Shown here in pieces: positions 1-11,083 of a stretch of 64,000 bases of DNA. Position 1 is the stretch's first letter, and each line of letters starts with the position of its first letter. The notes under the pieces were generated by a model. That model did no database searches, had not been told where the DNA came from, and saw nothing but the letters and a program-made list of their open reading frames with translations. This stretch comes from Taxillus chinensis (taxonomy: Eukaryota; Streptophyta; Magnoliopsida; Santalales; Loranthaceae), in contig CM042089.1 in assembly GCA_023512835.1 (NCBI GenBank), forward strand, positions 19,100,438 to 19,164,437, written 5' to 3'. Made by a program: the position numbers and the translations under genes.

Positions 1-2
1 GT

Positions 3-338
3 GTACCGGTGCAGATGGGAAAGGGTCCACAACAATTTATGCAGGAGATCAATGGAGTCCCTTCGGATTTCAGACGTACCGACCCGGTTAAATACGTTGC
101 TAGTCGAGGACTTGACGAAGAAGAGGGAACTTGGCTATCGCTACACAAATCGGTTGAGAATTGGAATCGTTCTCCTGATGAACCCAAGGCAGGACAAAAA
201 CGGTCTATATGTGCCCCCGATCAGTATGGCTTACTCGGGACATCCATCAGGGTGACCGAGTGTTGTATGAATAAAAACCCCGATCCCGTGATAATTAGTT
301 GTATATTCCCTGTCATTTTAGTTAAATCTTCAACATAA
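3..338 (+). CDS. 3' end of an unidentified gene (partial)
   Basis: Frame 3 is open from the window edge to a TAA at 336-338, about 111 residues. The stretch is less AT-rich than the DNA after it and has no low-complexity bias, so it looks like a real C-terminal exon. It contains a hydrophilic segment reading RRTDPVKYVASRGLDEEEG, then an aromatic stretch (TWLSLHKSVENW). I do not recognise the family. In Arabidopsis the PPR gene At3g05340 lies near a DnaJ-domain gene, At3g05345, so that identity is a guess from gene order only. The true start, and any splice acceptor, lie outside the window or cannot be placed. Confidence 0.3.
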   Translation, partial: VPVQMGKGPQQFMQEINGVPSDFRRTDPVKYVASRGLDEEEGTWLSLHKSVENWNRSPDEPKAGQKRSICAPDQYGLLGTSIRVTECCMNKNPDPVIISCIFPVILVKSST

Positions 339-702
339 AACAATATGAGCCACAAAATTTTCATTTACATTGAAATATATATCTGAAAATTATAAACTTG
401 CCCTTATATTAGTATATTGACTAATAAAAACAAAATTAAAATGACGTACCATAACACATATGAAGATAGAAATTATTTTAAAAAACAGTTTTATAAAACA
501 TTATTCGAATATACACAGTTGTTAGGTTTAGAAGGTAAGAAGGATTAAAAGAGAAGAGTATATATATGTTTTTCCATAAAAAAATACTTTTCCTTTTGTT
601 GAAACAATGAAATAGTTTATTTATTAATTTTTTTTTAAAAAAAAAAAGACAGACCCTATCACAAATCACAACATCAAGCTGTTGCGATTTCAATTTTCAT
701 GG
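339..702. other. AT-rich spacer upstream of the PPR gene
   Basis: Contains the presumed 3' flank of the partial gene and the promoter/leader of the PPR gene. A T8/A10 stretch lies near 630-648. I see no further gene, RNA gene or repeat. Confidence 0.5.
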
Positions 703-2656
703 ATGAAACCCAGATGGGCGTTTCACAAACTGACCTCTCACTCTCTCCTTCACACCTTAACTCGCCTTTTTTCCCGATCCAAATCCACAATCCCCCCAAA
801 ACCCTTCTTACCAAACACCCAGATTCCTGCAAAACCTTACAGACACAGCACACCTCCTCTCCCTCTGTGGAAGAGAAGGGTACCTTCATGTGGGCACGTC
901 CCTTCACGCCTGCATTGTCAAGAGCTTCGAGCTCTACGAACCCAGCTTTTCAAACAATCCCAGAAACTGCCTTTTCGTCTGGAACTCCCTCCTTTCCATG
1001 TACTCGAAATGCGGGGAGTTGTCCCACGCAGCTAAGGTGTTTGACGAAATGCCCCTGAGAGACACCGTCTCGTGGAACGTTATGATTGCTGGTTATTTGA
1101 GAAATGGAAATTCGGAGATGGGTTTTGGGGTTTTCAGAAGAATGTACGAACTGGGTGTTCATAAATTGGACCATGCGACGCTTACCACTGTTGCGTCTGC
1201 CTGTGACGTTCCTGACTTGTTATATGTGAATAAGATGATTCATTGTTTGGTGCATCTGAGTGGGTATGATAGGGACATTACAATAGGGAATGCTTTACTG
1301 ACTTCATATTTCAATTGTGGTTGTTTCAACTCTGGTAGACGTGTTTTTGATGATATGTTGGAGAAGAATGTAGTCACCTGGACAGCTATAATTTCAGGTC
1401 TTGCGCATAACCAACTATACAAGGAGGGTATACAAATGTTTGTTAGGATGTGTCATGGACTGATTCATCCAAATATTTTGACGTATTTGGCCTTGTTGAC
1501 AGCGTGTTCGGGGCTGCAGGCATTGAAGGAGGGGTGTCAAGTCCATGGGCTTATACACAAGCTTGGGTTTGGTTCTGATATATATATTGAGAGCGCTCTA
1601 ATGGACATGTACTCAAAATGTGGGAGTGTGGATGAAGCGTGGAAGATATTTGAATCAGCAGAAAAGCTTGATGAGGTTTCCATGACAGTGATTCTTGCAG
1701 GTCTTGTGCAAAATGGATTCAAGGAAGAAGCTATCTGGTTTTTTGTTAAAATGGTTAAGGCTGGAATTAGAATTGACTCAAACGTAGTTTCAATTTTTCT
1801 CAGTGTATTTTGTGTTGATACCTCCTTGTGCCTTGGTGAGCAAATTCACTCTTTAATCATTAAAAAAGGTTTTTTCACTAATCCCTTTGTTGGCAATGGG
1901 CTTATTAACATGTATTCTAAGTGTGGAGATTTGAAAGATTCGGTGAGAGTCTTTCATGAGATGCTCGAGAAGAACTCGGTATCATGGAACTCAATGATTG
2001 CAGCCTTTGCTCGTCATGGGGATGGCTTGAGAGCACTACATTTGTATGAAGAAATGAGATTAGAAGGTGTCAATCCAACAGATGTTACATTTCTCTCCTT
2101 GCTGCATGCTTGTAGCCATGTGGGATTAGTTGAAAAGGGTATGATGTTCTTGGGCATGATGACTCGAGTACATGGGATGCATCCTCGACCCGAGCACTAT
2201 GCTTGTGTTGTTGACATGTTGGGACGGGCAGGGCTTCTGAATGAGGCCAAGAGATTTATTGAGGAACTGCCAGAAGAGCCAGATGTTCTTGTTTGGCAAG
2301 CACTGCTTGGTGCATGTAGCTTTTATGGTGATTCTGAGGTTGGAAAGTATGCTGCTGATCACTTACTAACTTTGGCACCGGAGAACCCATCTACCTATAT
2401 TTTGATGGCCAATATCTACTCTTCCAAGGGGAAATGGAGAGATCGATCCAGGGCTCTGAGGAACATGCAGAAAACGGGGTTAAATAAAGACGTGGGCATA
2501 AGTTGGATAGAGATCGACAAGAAAATGCATAGCTTTGTGGTTGGGGATACGATGCATCCCGAGGCAGAGCTGACTTATGGAGTTCTGGCTCAGATGTTGA
2601 GGTTCATGAGGCATGAAGGGTACGTGCCAGACGAGGATTGTTCTCAACTAACTTGA
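703..2656 (+). CDS. Pentatricopeptide repeat protein, PLS/E class (At3g05340-like), frameshifted N-terminus
   Basis: PPR proteins bind organellar RNA one base per repeat and act in editing, splicing or stability. The body (frame 2, open from 761 to the TGA at 2654-2656) is a string of P/L/S repeats with typical signatures: NSLLSMYSKCGELSHAAKVFDEMP, MDMYSKCGS, INMYSKCGD, and WNSMIAAFARHG. It ends in an E domain (HYACVVDMLGRAGLLNEA, WQALLGACSFYGD, IYSSKGKW) and has no DYW domain. The matching N-terminus, MKPRWAFHKLTSHS from the ATG at 703, lies in frame 1. It resembles my recollection of At3g05340. The two frames join if one C is removed from the C6 run at 792-797; after that the reading passes straight into LLSLCGREG. 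The gene has no intron. An intact copy would be about 650 residues. The target organelle and RNA are unknown. Confidence 0.88.
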
Positions 2657-3106
2657 ATGAAGAAATGACAAGTGAAGAGTCTCTAAGAACTTCCAGGTAA
2701 TTTAAACTGTTGATGTCTTTATTTGAACTGTAGAGTTTAGGCTCTGAGAGACCACAAAAATGAAGAATGACAGCTTTTAATATTAGTCTAATGTTCTTCA
2801 CGCGAATCATTAGGCCTAATCTGATTTGATTTATATGCTATTTCATGCATTACGTGATGGCATTCCAAATAACAATATAAAATACAAATTCTCCCTGGGA
2901 CGGACATTTAAAAGAACCAAAGAATTCAATCAATACAAAGACGTGAATAGAAGGGCAAAATGGATGGTACATTAATTAGATGTTTAAGAGCATCTCTAAT
3001 CCTTTAGCTTTTTGCTATAGCCAAATTATGTTCAAACTTGGACACTTGTTTTTACAAACTAGAAAACGTGAAAGTTGGCATTTCAGTAGTGCACACAGGA
3101 AAGAGA
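2657..3106. other. Convergent spacer between PPR and LPA3-like genes
   Basis: Holds both 3' ends. A GAGCATCTCTAATCC string at 2989-3003 resembles one terminus of MITEs common in plants, but no partner terminus was found nearby. Nothing else is visible. Confidence 0.4.
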
Positions 3107-6100
3107 TCATCTTGAAATAGCTTTCATGAACCGAGTTAGCGAAGAGAAGATGCCTGCCACTGTAGTTAATAATGATGGCTCTTTTCCTGCATCATATTCT
3201 ACACCTCCAAATATCATCTGCAGAAAATTTATTTTAGTAAAATAAATTTATAGCTGAAAATTACAAAAAATAATTTTGACTTGTCAGATTACATAATCAC
3301 AACTCCTCGCTCTAAACTTGCCTATGTGCAAGTGAATGCACGCGTTTCCCTCTGCTCTAGCAAGTCCTCACAATGAAGAACTTGCAACGGGCAACTTTGT
3401 CTAGTTTTCATCATCAATGGGCCCAACTTTTTATCATAGTTAATTTATTGCAGCAGTCAAATAATCTTTTAAAAAATCTACAAAAAGTCACTAGTAATAG
3501 CCAAGTCTACAATACCATCTATCTGCAGTGAAGAAACTAAACATGGAAACAGACCTCAATCTCTTCTGCATCAGGGCGACTTGTCTGTTCTTTGGCCAGC
3601 AAATACCGGCCAAGCCTATCCTTGTCATCATAGAACACCTTCCACGATCTAGTAAATAATCCAAAATTTGAAGTCTCAGATGTAGATTATCAAATAATGG
3701 GTCCAACCCACCTGTTAAAAGTTACCCAACATTTTGGAAACCAAATAAAAGTTCCACACACTTAAGAATAGCCTAAAATTTGACACCCAAATGGAAAGGC
3801 CACCAAAACTTATTTTAAAATTTACAAACAATTTTGGCAACCAGCTGACCCCATGTTTAAGGGCGTATAAAATTTTCATTACAAAGAAAATGTACCCAAA
3901 GTTGATAAACAGTAGCGCAAGTTATGGCAGCAAAATATATATTATTTAAAACACATACAAACTATAGACAAAAACTTTAATTTAGTCCTTAAGATTGTTT
4001 TCTCTACAAGGTTCGGGATGGGTCCAAACTCCTCAAATAGATTTAATGACAAAAACTTGGCCTTGCTTGTATTCCTATTTCCTAAAGGATGAAGTCGACC
4101 CAAAAATCAGTACACAACACAAATGGTCAGCACTTACCCCGGATAACACCTGAAAACAGCACCAGATGGCAAAGGTCTCATAGAGTAAACTATAGTAAAT
4201 GAACTGCACATTATACCAAATGCAGTTATGTCAATAGAAGAAAAGGGGAAAATTAAAAGGAAGATAAAAACAAGTACAAAAGAAAATTTTGAGAAATTAT
4301 TTATCAGCATGTAAACAGAAAATGTGAGGGCGAAGAGAAAATAGACAGTTCACCTACCTTAAAAAATATCGCCTTAACTTTCGGACATTGAATCCGACTC
4401 CAACATCTTCACTGATAAGACGAGGATTCCACATGATGAGAGGCCTTGGCTGGTAATGAAGATTTATGCAGAAATGAGAAGAAGAAGAAGAAGAGGAGGA
4501 GGGGGAAGAAGAAGAAGAAGAAGAAGAAGAAGAAGAAGAAGAAGAGGCCTCGGCAGTAATGCAGAAATGAGAAGAAGAATCTCACTGTGACTTGGGATCT
4601 CAATATCAAGAATACCTTCTAAACTACATTAAGTCTCATATTACAGAGACACAACCTTACCAGATCATCAGAGAGATTGGAGGCAATTCTTTCTACATAT
4701 TCCAACATCTGATAATCAGGCATGACCATAACCACAATTTCATCTTCACTCCCTACAGGTTTGCGGTCACTTAAGCTGGATAAAATGTGAAAAGAATAAC
4801 TTCACAATAATGAGGTATCAAGTGTGAAGATATAGGTTAGATCGTAGGCATATCATTTATTATTTATCAAGTAAATGGTCCCTCCCTTCAGCAAGTCACA
4901 GATTCAAAGCCAACATTCTACCATACCGGAAGACAGACTCATATAAATGATAAATTCATGTTTCGGAAGTCAAAAGAGATAATAAATATTGCAGAACAGA
5001 ACTTCCACAGAATGCTATAAAGTCTGGATCTAAATGGTTGTCCAAACCCAATGAACTCAAGATCGGTCAAATTACCTGGAAAACCCAAATGTAGCATCTT
5101 TCCAGCGATATTGTAGAAGAGCAGCTGCACCAGTATCTGGAAAGATCGCTTTAATTCTCTGACAACAATATTCAAAAAACTTAGCCAAGGAGAGAAAAAT
5201 GAATTAAGCCTATTTCCTATGGTTGCAAAGCACGTGAGATGCATCAATTTGAGTAAAAAAAATGGTACTACTCAATGTTAAATACAAAATTCCCAGTGAT
5301 CAATTATCGGTACTTTATCCAAATGTTCAATTTTGACATGATTAAATGAAAGGTTTCATTTATACAAGGTGGAATCTCTCAATCTAAACTAACAGTTGAG
5401 ACAAACCTGACATCCTGTTTCTTGTATAAGTGTATCCAAGTAAATCCTTGATAACTCCCAGAGCTCACCTTGGGCGCCTTCATCATCAAGAAATTGAAGC
5501 TGTGGAATTAAGAGCTCTACCTGTTAAATATTACAGAAGGAAGAAACAATAAATTAAAATTAAAAGATGCGTATGGCTTTGGAATTCTTGCTATGACAAC
5601 AATTTACATGCCTATAAAATAGTACAAGTTCAGCCAAGGTAAAAATCAACCACACTTCATTTTTTGCGTGTGCCTTGCAGATTTAGATCATTGCTAAAAT
5701 ATGGAGAGCCGTGCAAAACAGTGTTATACTGTTTTTGCTAAATATCCAGTGAAATGAACATAAAGGTCAGTGTGTTGAACAAATCATCAACACAACCCTC
5801 CAAAGTCAGTGGTAGCAGAGGTTGAGATTTCCTCTTCCAATATCACCATATGTGCATAAAAATTTCTTTTCATATAGTTGAGATGGGCTTTAGAAACCAA
5901 GCCAAAGTAGAACATAGAGTGGATTTTACTATGAAAACTGAGTTTCTATTGAGACATACTATTGCTCTCATTCCTCCTGAAGACAGAAAAGTAGCACTTG
6001 CTTGACTTGATTGCCGGACTGCACCCTCCAAGTTTGATGGCAAGCAGCTGAAATAAAGTACTCACATAAATATCATGGAAACTTCCATTCAAGCATCTCA

Positions 6101-6815
6101 ACGACCAAACCAAAAAAATAAAAATAAATAAAAACCAAATGGGTGTTTTGTCTTCCAACTTACATCCTACGCCCTCCAAATAAGTTATTCACCCACAATT
6201 TTCTTTCAGGAAATATTGATCTTGCAACGCCCCCACAAAAAAAATCCAATAGAAGCAAAATTGAACATCAAATAGGTACTTTTTCCTTTCATTTATTTTC
6301 CGTTGGCTCCAAAAAACAAAAAAATTCATTCCAGCAGCATTATCATTTTATGACCAAAATTTGATTTTATCAAACCACACACACACACACTTCCCTTCGT
6401 TTATATGACCCCAATAATTCGATCCAGTAACATAAATTTTAGTCTTTATAGAACCCAAATCGAGCCCAATCCCAACCGCCCCCTAAGGACAACAAATAGA
6501 GTTTCAAAAGGCACTACACAACCTGTCGTCCTCTTTTCCTTCCTCGGTGTCTTTAATTGTTTGCGGAAGCTGCTGTGAGGATGTTATGTACTCAGGCTTG
6601 CCCAAAAGTGGTTCTTTCCCCTGGAACTTCTCAAACTTGGCATGAGTTGTAGAGCTAGAGGGAGCTCTAGTTCCATACACAGGGAGACCATCATATTTGA
6701 ACCCGGAAAGAGTGGAGAGGGAAGAACAAGAGAGGACACTAATGGGGGATTTGTGCTTATTGGGCTTTGGTACAGAGCTGCAGTGGAAGCAGCAGGTTGG
6801 GTTTGACGAAGCCAT
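3107..6815 (-). CDS. LPA3: Chloroplast DUF1995 protein, LPA3-like
   Basis: Members of this plastid family include LOW PSII ACCUMULATION 3, which helps assemble CP43 into photosystem II. Nine exons read from splice sites keep frame throughout: 6815-6523, 6047-5960, 5520-5407, 5158-5076, 4775-4661, 4449-4358, 4203-4138, 3648-3555, 3217-3107, giving 351 residues, close to the family length. Residues 1-60 are Ser/Thr-rich like a transit peptide (MASSNPTCCFHCSS). The DUF1995 core shows ELLIPQLQFLDDEGAQGELW, FPDTGAAALLQYRWKDA, IVVMVMPDYQMLEYVE, and RPLIMWNPRLISEDVGVGFN. The start was chosen at the ATG at 6815 because it begins the transit-like region. An out-of-frame ATG at 6828 opens a 24-codon frame that overlaps this start. 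Intron 5 carries a GAA repeat. Whether it matches At1g73060 (LPA3) or its paralogue At5g48790 is uncertain. Confidence 0.85.
4477..4544. repeat. (GAA)n trinucleotide repeat in LPA3-like intron 5
   Basis: About 68 bp of GAA/GAG triplets lies inside the intron between exons 4775-4661 and 4449-4358. On the gene's sense strand it is TTC-rich and sits close to the 3' splice site, so it lengthens the polypyrimidine tract. Confidence 0.9.
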
Positions 6816-8135
6816 TTGGGATTCCCATTTGTGTGGCTTCTGGTTCTTCAAGGTCTAGGCAAGCGGCTCTGCGGAGGGGATAAGCAGACACTGTGAGCAT
6901 GGCTCTGCTAGTGTGAGGGTGCAGCATTCCCCTTGCAGAAGCACCGACCGTTGTTTGCCACGTGGGATAAACCAACTTTTGATTTTCATGCAAGTTTCTT
7001 GTGTGGGTGTTTTGGTAATGAATTAAACTTTGCGGTCGCTCAGCTTATATTTGTCTCGGCGAAGTTAACATTGGAAAAGTGGTTGGGTCCGGACCTGGGA
7101 CTACTGTTGCATTGGTCGAGACATGCCTGAAGTAAGAAAAACTAAAACACAATTTACACAAAGAAAGAAGGTAATAAAATTTACGGTAACTATAACTTAT
7201 GGGAAATTCTTCAATCGGTTGCCTCAGATTGTATGAGAACGCAACACTTCATCACTTTATTATCATCTTTGTCCATAGGTGAAGAGATCACGTATGCTGA
7301 AACCCCTTTATCAATATCAATTTACCATTAGATTATAAGTTCTAAAACATGCTTGTGATGAGCCTTTAAATACTATTTTATTGTTCATCAAATTTAGACG
7401 CACTTCTTGATTCAAATATCATTCAATACGGATATTTATTAATAATAATAATTTATTTTGATTCAGACATCTTTTAGCACAATTCAATCCTGATAAATAA
7501 TAATATTAAAACCTGAAAAAATTTAAGGGAGAATGCAGATGAATTATTAGATGAAAAAGAAAGCATAAATTTAAGAGTTTAAATAAAATTTGATTTATAG
7601 GATTTAAGTCAATCCTTAAAATTAAAAACAAAATTAATTCAATTCAAATTGAATGATAAAATATAACACTTGAAAAGTGACTTCATAAAGTAATGTCGTT
7701 GAGTAAACTCATAGAAAAATTTTTAATTGAGTTACGTTTTATCTTAAAAATATAATAGAATTGATGATAAATTAGTTTTGGATCAAATAAGATCTTTTGA
7801 AATGGAAAAAGACAAAGCTCATACAAAAGAACACCCAACAAATATAGGAGACTTATAATATGAGAAAACATTTACCAAGAAAAAAAATATGTTTATAAAT
7901 AAATAAAGTATGCTGGAACAATGGGCCTGACATCCAAATGTTGAATGGTTTCGTGGGGCAAATGTTGAAAGTTAAAAAGTAGGGGGGTGGGAGGGTATCA
8001 GTAAAAGATTATTTACAAAAAAGAAATTCCATAGCCGTTGAAGAAAGCTCCTCCAATCGGCGGTCCAGATTTCTCCTAAATTCAAAATTTGAATCGAACC
8101 CAACTTCAAACCCTATATTCTGACCGTTTGGAGGA

Positions 8136-8182
<47 letters not shown>

Positions 8183-8256
8183 GAGCTTTGTCGATCACTC
8201 TGTCTCAAGTAAATAGCCAAATACATTCGATTCCTGCAACAAAAAGAATCGAATTC
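6816..8256. promoter_or_regulatory. Divergent intergenic region, LPA3-like / kinesin-14
   Basis: About 1.4 kb separates two genes transcribed away from each other, so it must hold both promoters. The half near the LPA3-like gene is GC-richer; 7140-7900 is very AT-rich. A CT repeat sits in the kinesin leader. No coding signal was found between the genes. Confidence 0.5.
8139..8177 (+). repeat. (CT)n microsatellite in the kinesin-14 leader
   Basis: An uninterrupted CT run of about 39 bp ends 79 bp before the ATG at 8257, so it is probably in the 5' UTR. GA/CT runs are known binding targets of BASIC PENTACYSTEINE factors; regulation here is inference. Confidence 0.9.
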
Positions 8257-11026
8257 ATGGAAGGTGATGTTTCTTTTTGTTTGTTTGTTTATATGTTCGT
8301 TCTCTTTGTTCTATCGATCCAGCAGGCGGCAAGTCTTGCAAATCGATGACAAAATCTTGGTTTTTCGTTTCAGATCAAACCCTGGGAACCGTGGCAGGCA
8401 AATTTGTGGATGGTTCCGTCGTCGATCACGACACGACGCCTTCTCTGGAATCCGATTCTGGTTCGTGTTTTCTTGTTCCTGTTTTCAATTTTGGTTCCCT
8501 TTCTTTCAGATTCGAAAATGCTTTCTTCTTGTTTCTTAAGATTCAAGATGATGATAATTTGTGCAGAGGATAGATTTTGCTTCAGATATACCAAAATAAT
8601 TAGGTCGTTCCTAGGCTCTTTTTTCCACTTGTTGTTCCAAGGTTGCACTGTTTCATGGATTCCTAAAGAATCAGAGGCTAGAAACGAACTGAAAAATAAT
8701 GATCTTTTCGCGTCCTTGTAGTGATTGCTTCTTTTGTGGTGCATTTTCATGATGGGTTCTTTAAAAAAAAAAAAGGAAATGAGTGTTTATCTATCTGGAT
8801 TGAGTGGGATTACTGTTGAAGCCCAGGTTGAATTCACGGCTAAGTTTTATTTTCGTCTTTTTCTTTTTCTAATTTCATTTTCTATCTTTTTGTCTGCCTT
8901 GTGGCGACAAATTCGAGCATTATTGCCTCGTGTAAGTTCCCTTCCTTCCGCGGCTTCAGGATTTATATTAGGGGTTTGTGTTCTTTACTTCCTCGATAAT
9001 GATGGGTTTTCGTATGCATTTTTTTATGCATTTTGTGGCATGTGGCAGCAGTTTAGAGCACTACTTCCGCTTCATATAAGTTTTCTAGCAGCTGCGCTTA
9101 AAGAATGTATATGTTGGTTTTTGGCTTTTTTGTTTCTTAGAACAAAGTCCACGAACTGCTGATGTGACAGATGAGGTTGATACATCAGGTGAAATGCAAG
9201 AAAGTTCCCCAGAGGACCAACCTAAATTTCCAATTTTTCAGAAAATTGATGATCTGAGCATCAAAATCCAGGTAGTTTTTTTATGCTTTTTAATTATATA
9301 GGAGTTATGTAAAACATGCATCACGTGTTAAGTGGTTTAGATGTTTCTTTCCGTTTTCTTTCCATGGCAACTAAATGTTATTCAATGTGTTTGTATGCTC
9401 AGGAATGTTGAATGTGAAATGCTACTTAGCTTGTCATGTTTTCAGACTTTGTATGTTCAAGAATGCTGAGTGCTTATTGCTACTTGGCTTACCATGTTTT
9501 CACTTGCAGACTTTGAAGAAGGAGCAAAAGCTTCTATCCAAAGAAGTGAAGGCCATCACAGATGATTCTTTACCAAACACTGAAGTTCTTAATGCATTTC
9601 AGAATCTCAGTATGTTTCGCCTGCCATTGATTTACTGTTTTATGATCTCCAAAATAGAAATTATAATCTACAGCCATATCTCCTCTTCCTCCTATTAGAT
9701 TTCAGTTGTTATAATGTAATTTTTTGTGTTAGGTTCTGAGAATGGAATTCTGAAGAGGAAGTACTTTGAAGAATGCTCTGAACGAAAGAGGCTCTACAAT
9801 GAACTTATTGAGCTCAAAGGCAATATCAGAGTATTCTGTAGATGTAGACCTCTAAATGAAAACGAGGTTGCAAGTGGGTCTACTGCTGTGATTGATTTTG
9901 ACTCGTGTAATGAAAATGAGTTGCAGATTAGCTGCTCTGATTCTTTGAAAAAGCATTTTAAATTTGACCATGTCTTCAAGCCTGAAGACAGTCAAGGTAA
10001 CCTGGGAAACCTATATTGATTCTGATTATTTAAAATTCTAAACTGCTTGATGTTTAAGGTATTGATAGGTGATAATCGTCTTTTAATTGTCAGAGACTGT
10101 TTTTGCTCAAACATCACCTATTGTGACTTCGGTGCTGGATGGGTACAATGTTTGCATATTCGCCTATGGACAAACTGGAACTGGGAAGACATTTACAATG
10201 GAAGGAAAGCCTGAGAATAGGGGAGTTAACTACAGAACTTTGGAAGAGCTTTTTCGATTGTCTGAAGAGAGATGCAGCATCATGAAATATGAATTGTTTG
10301 TTAGTATGTTGGAGGTTTACAACGAGAAGATTAGGGACTTGCTGGTAGATAACTCCAACCAACCAACTAAGAAGTAAGTTCTTGTTCATGTAAAGTGCAC
10401 TCTCATTAGGAAGATAGTAGGAAAAACATCTAACAAGTAGCAAGTGGTAATCTGTCTTTTTGATGAACTATTCTGGGCAATTTTATGGACATGAGAAAAA
10501 TTAGACTTTTATTAATCTTGTGTATATAGGTTGGAAATCAAACAAGCTGCAGAGGGTACTCAAGATGTCCCAGGTCTGGTTGAATCCCGTGTTTATGCTA
10601 CAAGTGAAGTATGGGAGCTACTTAAATCTGGAAGCCGGGTTAGATCAGTTGGATCTACCAATGCTAATGAACTCAGCAGCCGTTCTCACTGGTGATTTTC
10701 TTGAAAGATGTTGGATTCTGAACTAACTTCTCGTCATGTCAGGAAGTTCATTAATTTGGTTTTGTTTATTGATGGCAAAAATGATAATTGTTTACTTTTT
10801 ATTTTTGGTAGTCTATTGCGAGTGACAATTAAAGGGGAGAATTTAGTTGACGGACAGAGGACAAAGAGCCACCTATGGCTGGTAGACTTGGCAGGAAGTG
10901 AGCGTGTTGGGAGGATTGAAGTAGAAGGTGAAAGACTGAAAGAGTCCCAGTTTATAAACAAATCCCTATCTGCTCTCGGTGATGTTATTTCCGCTCTTGC
11001 AACTAAAACAGCCCATGTTCCCTACA

Positions 11027-11083
<57 letters not shown>

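Noticed and set aside
2989..3003. GAGCATCTCTAATCC resembling a MITE end
   Set aside because: No matching inverted end or target-site duplication was found nearby.
8404..8721. Two overlapping frames of 105-126 codons in the kinesin region
   Set aside because: They lie across exon 2 and intron 2 of the kinesin-14 and are explained by that gene.
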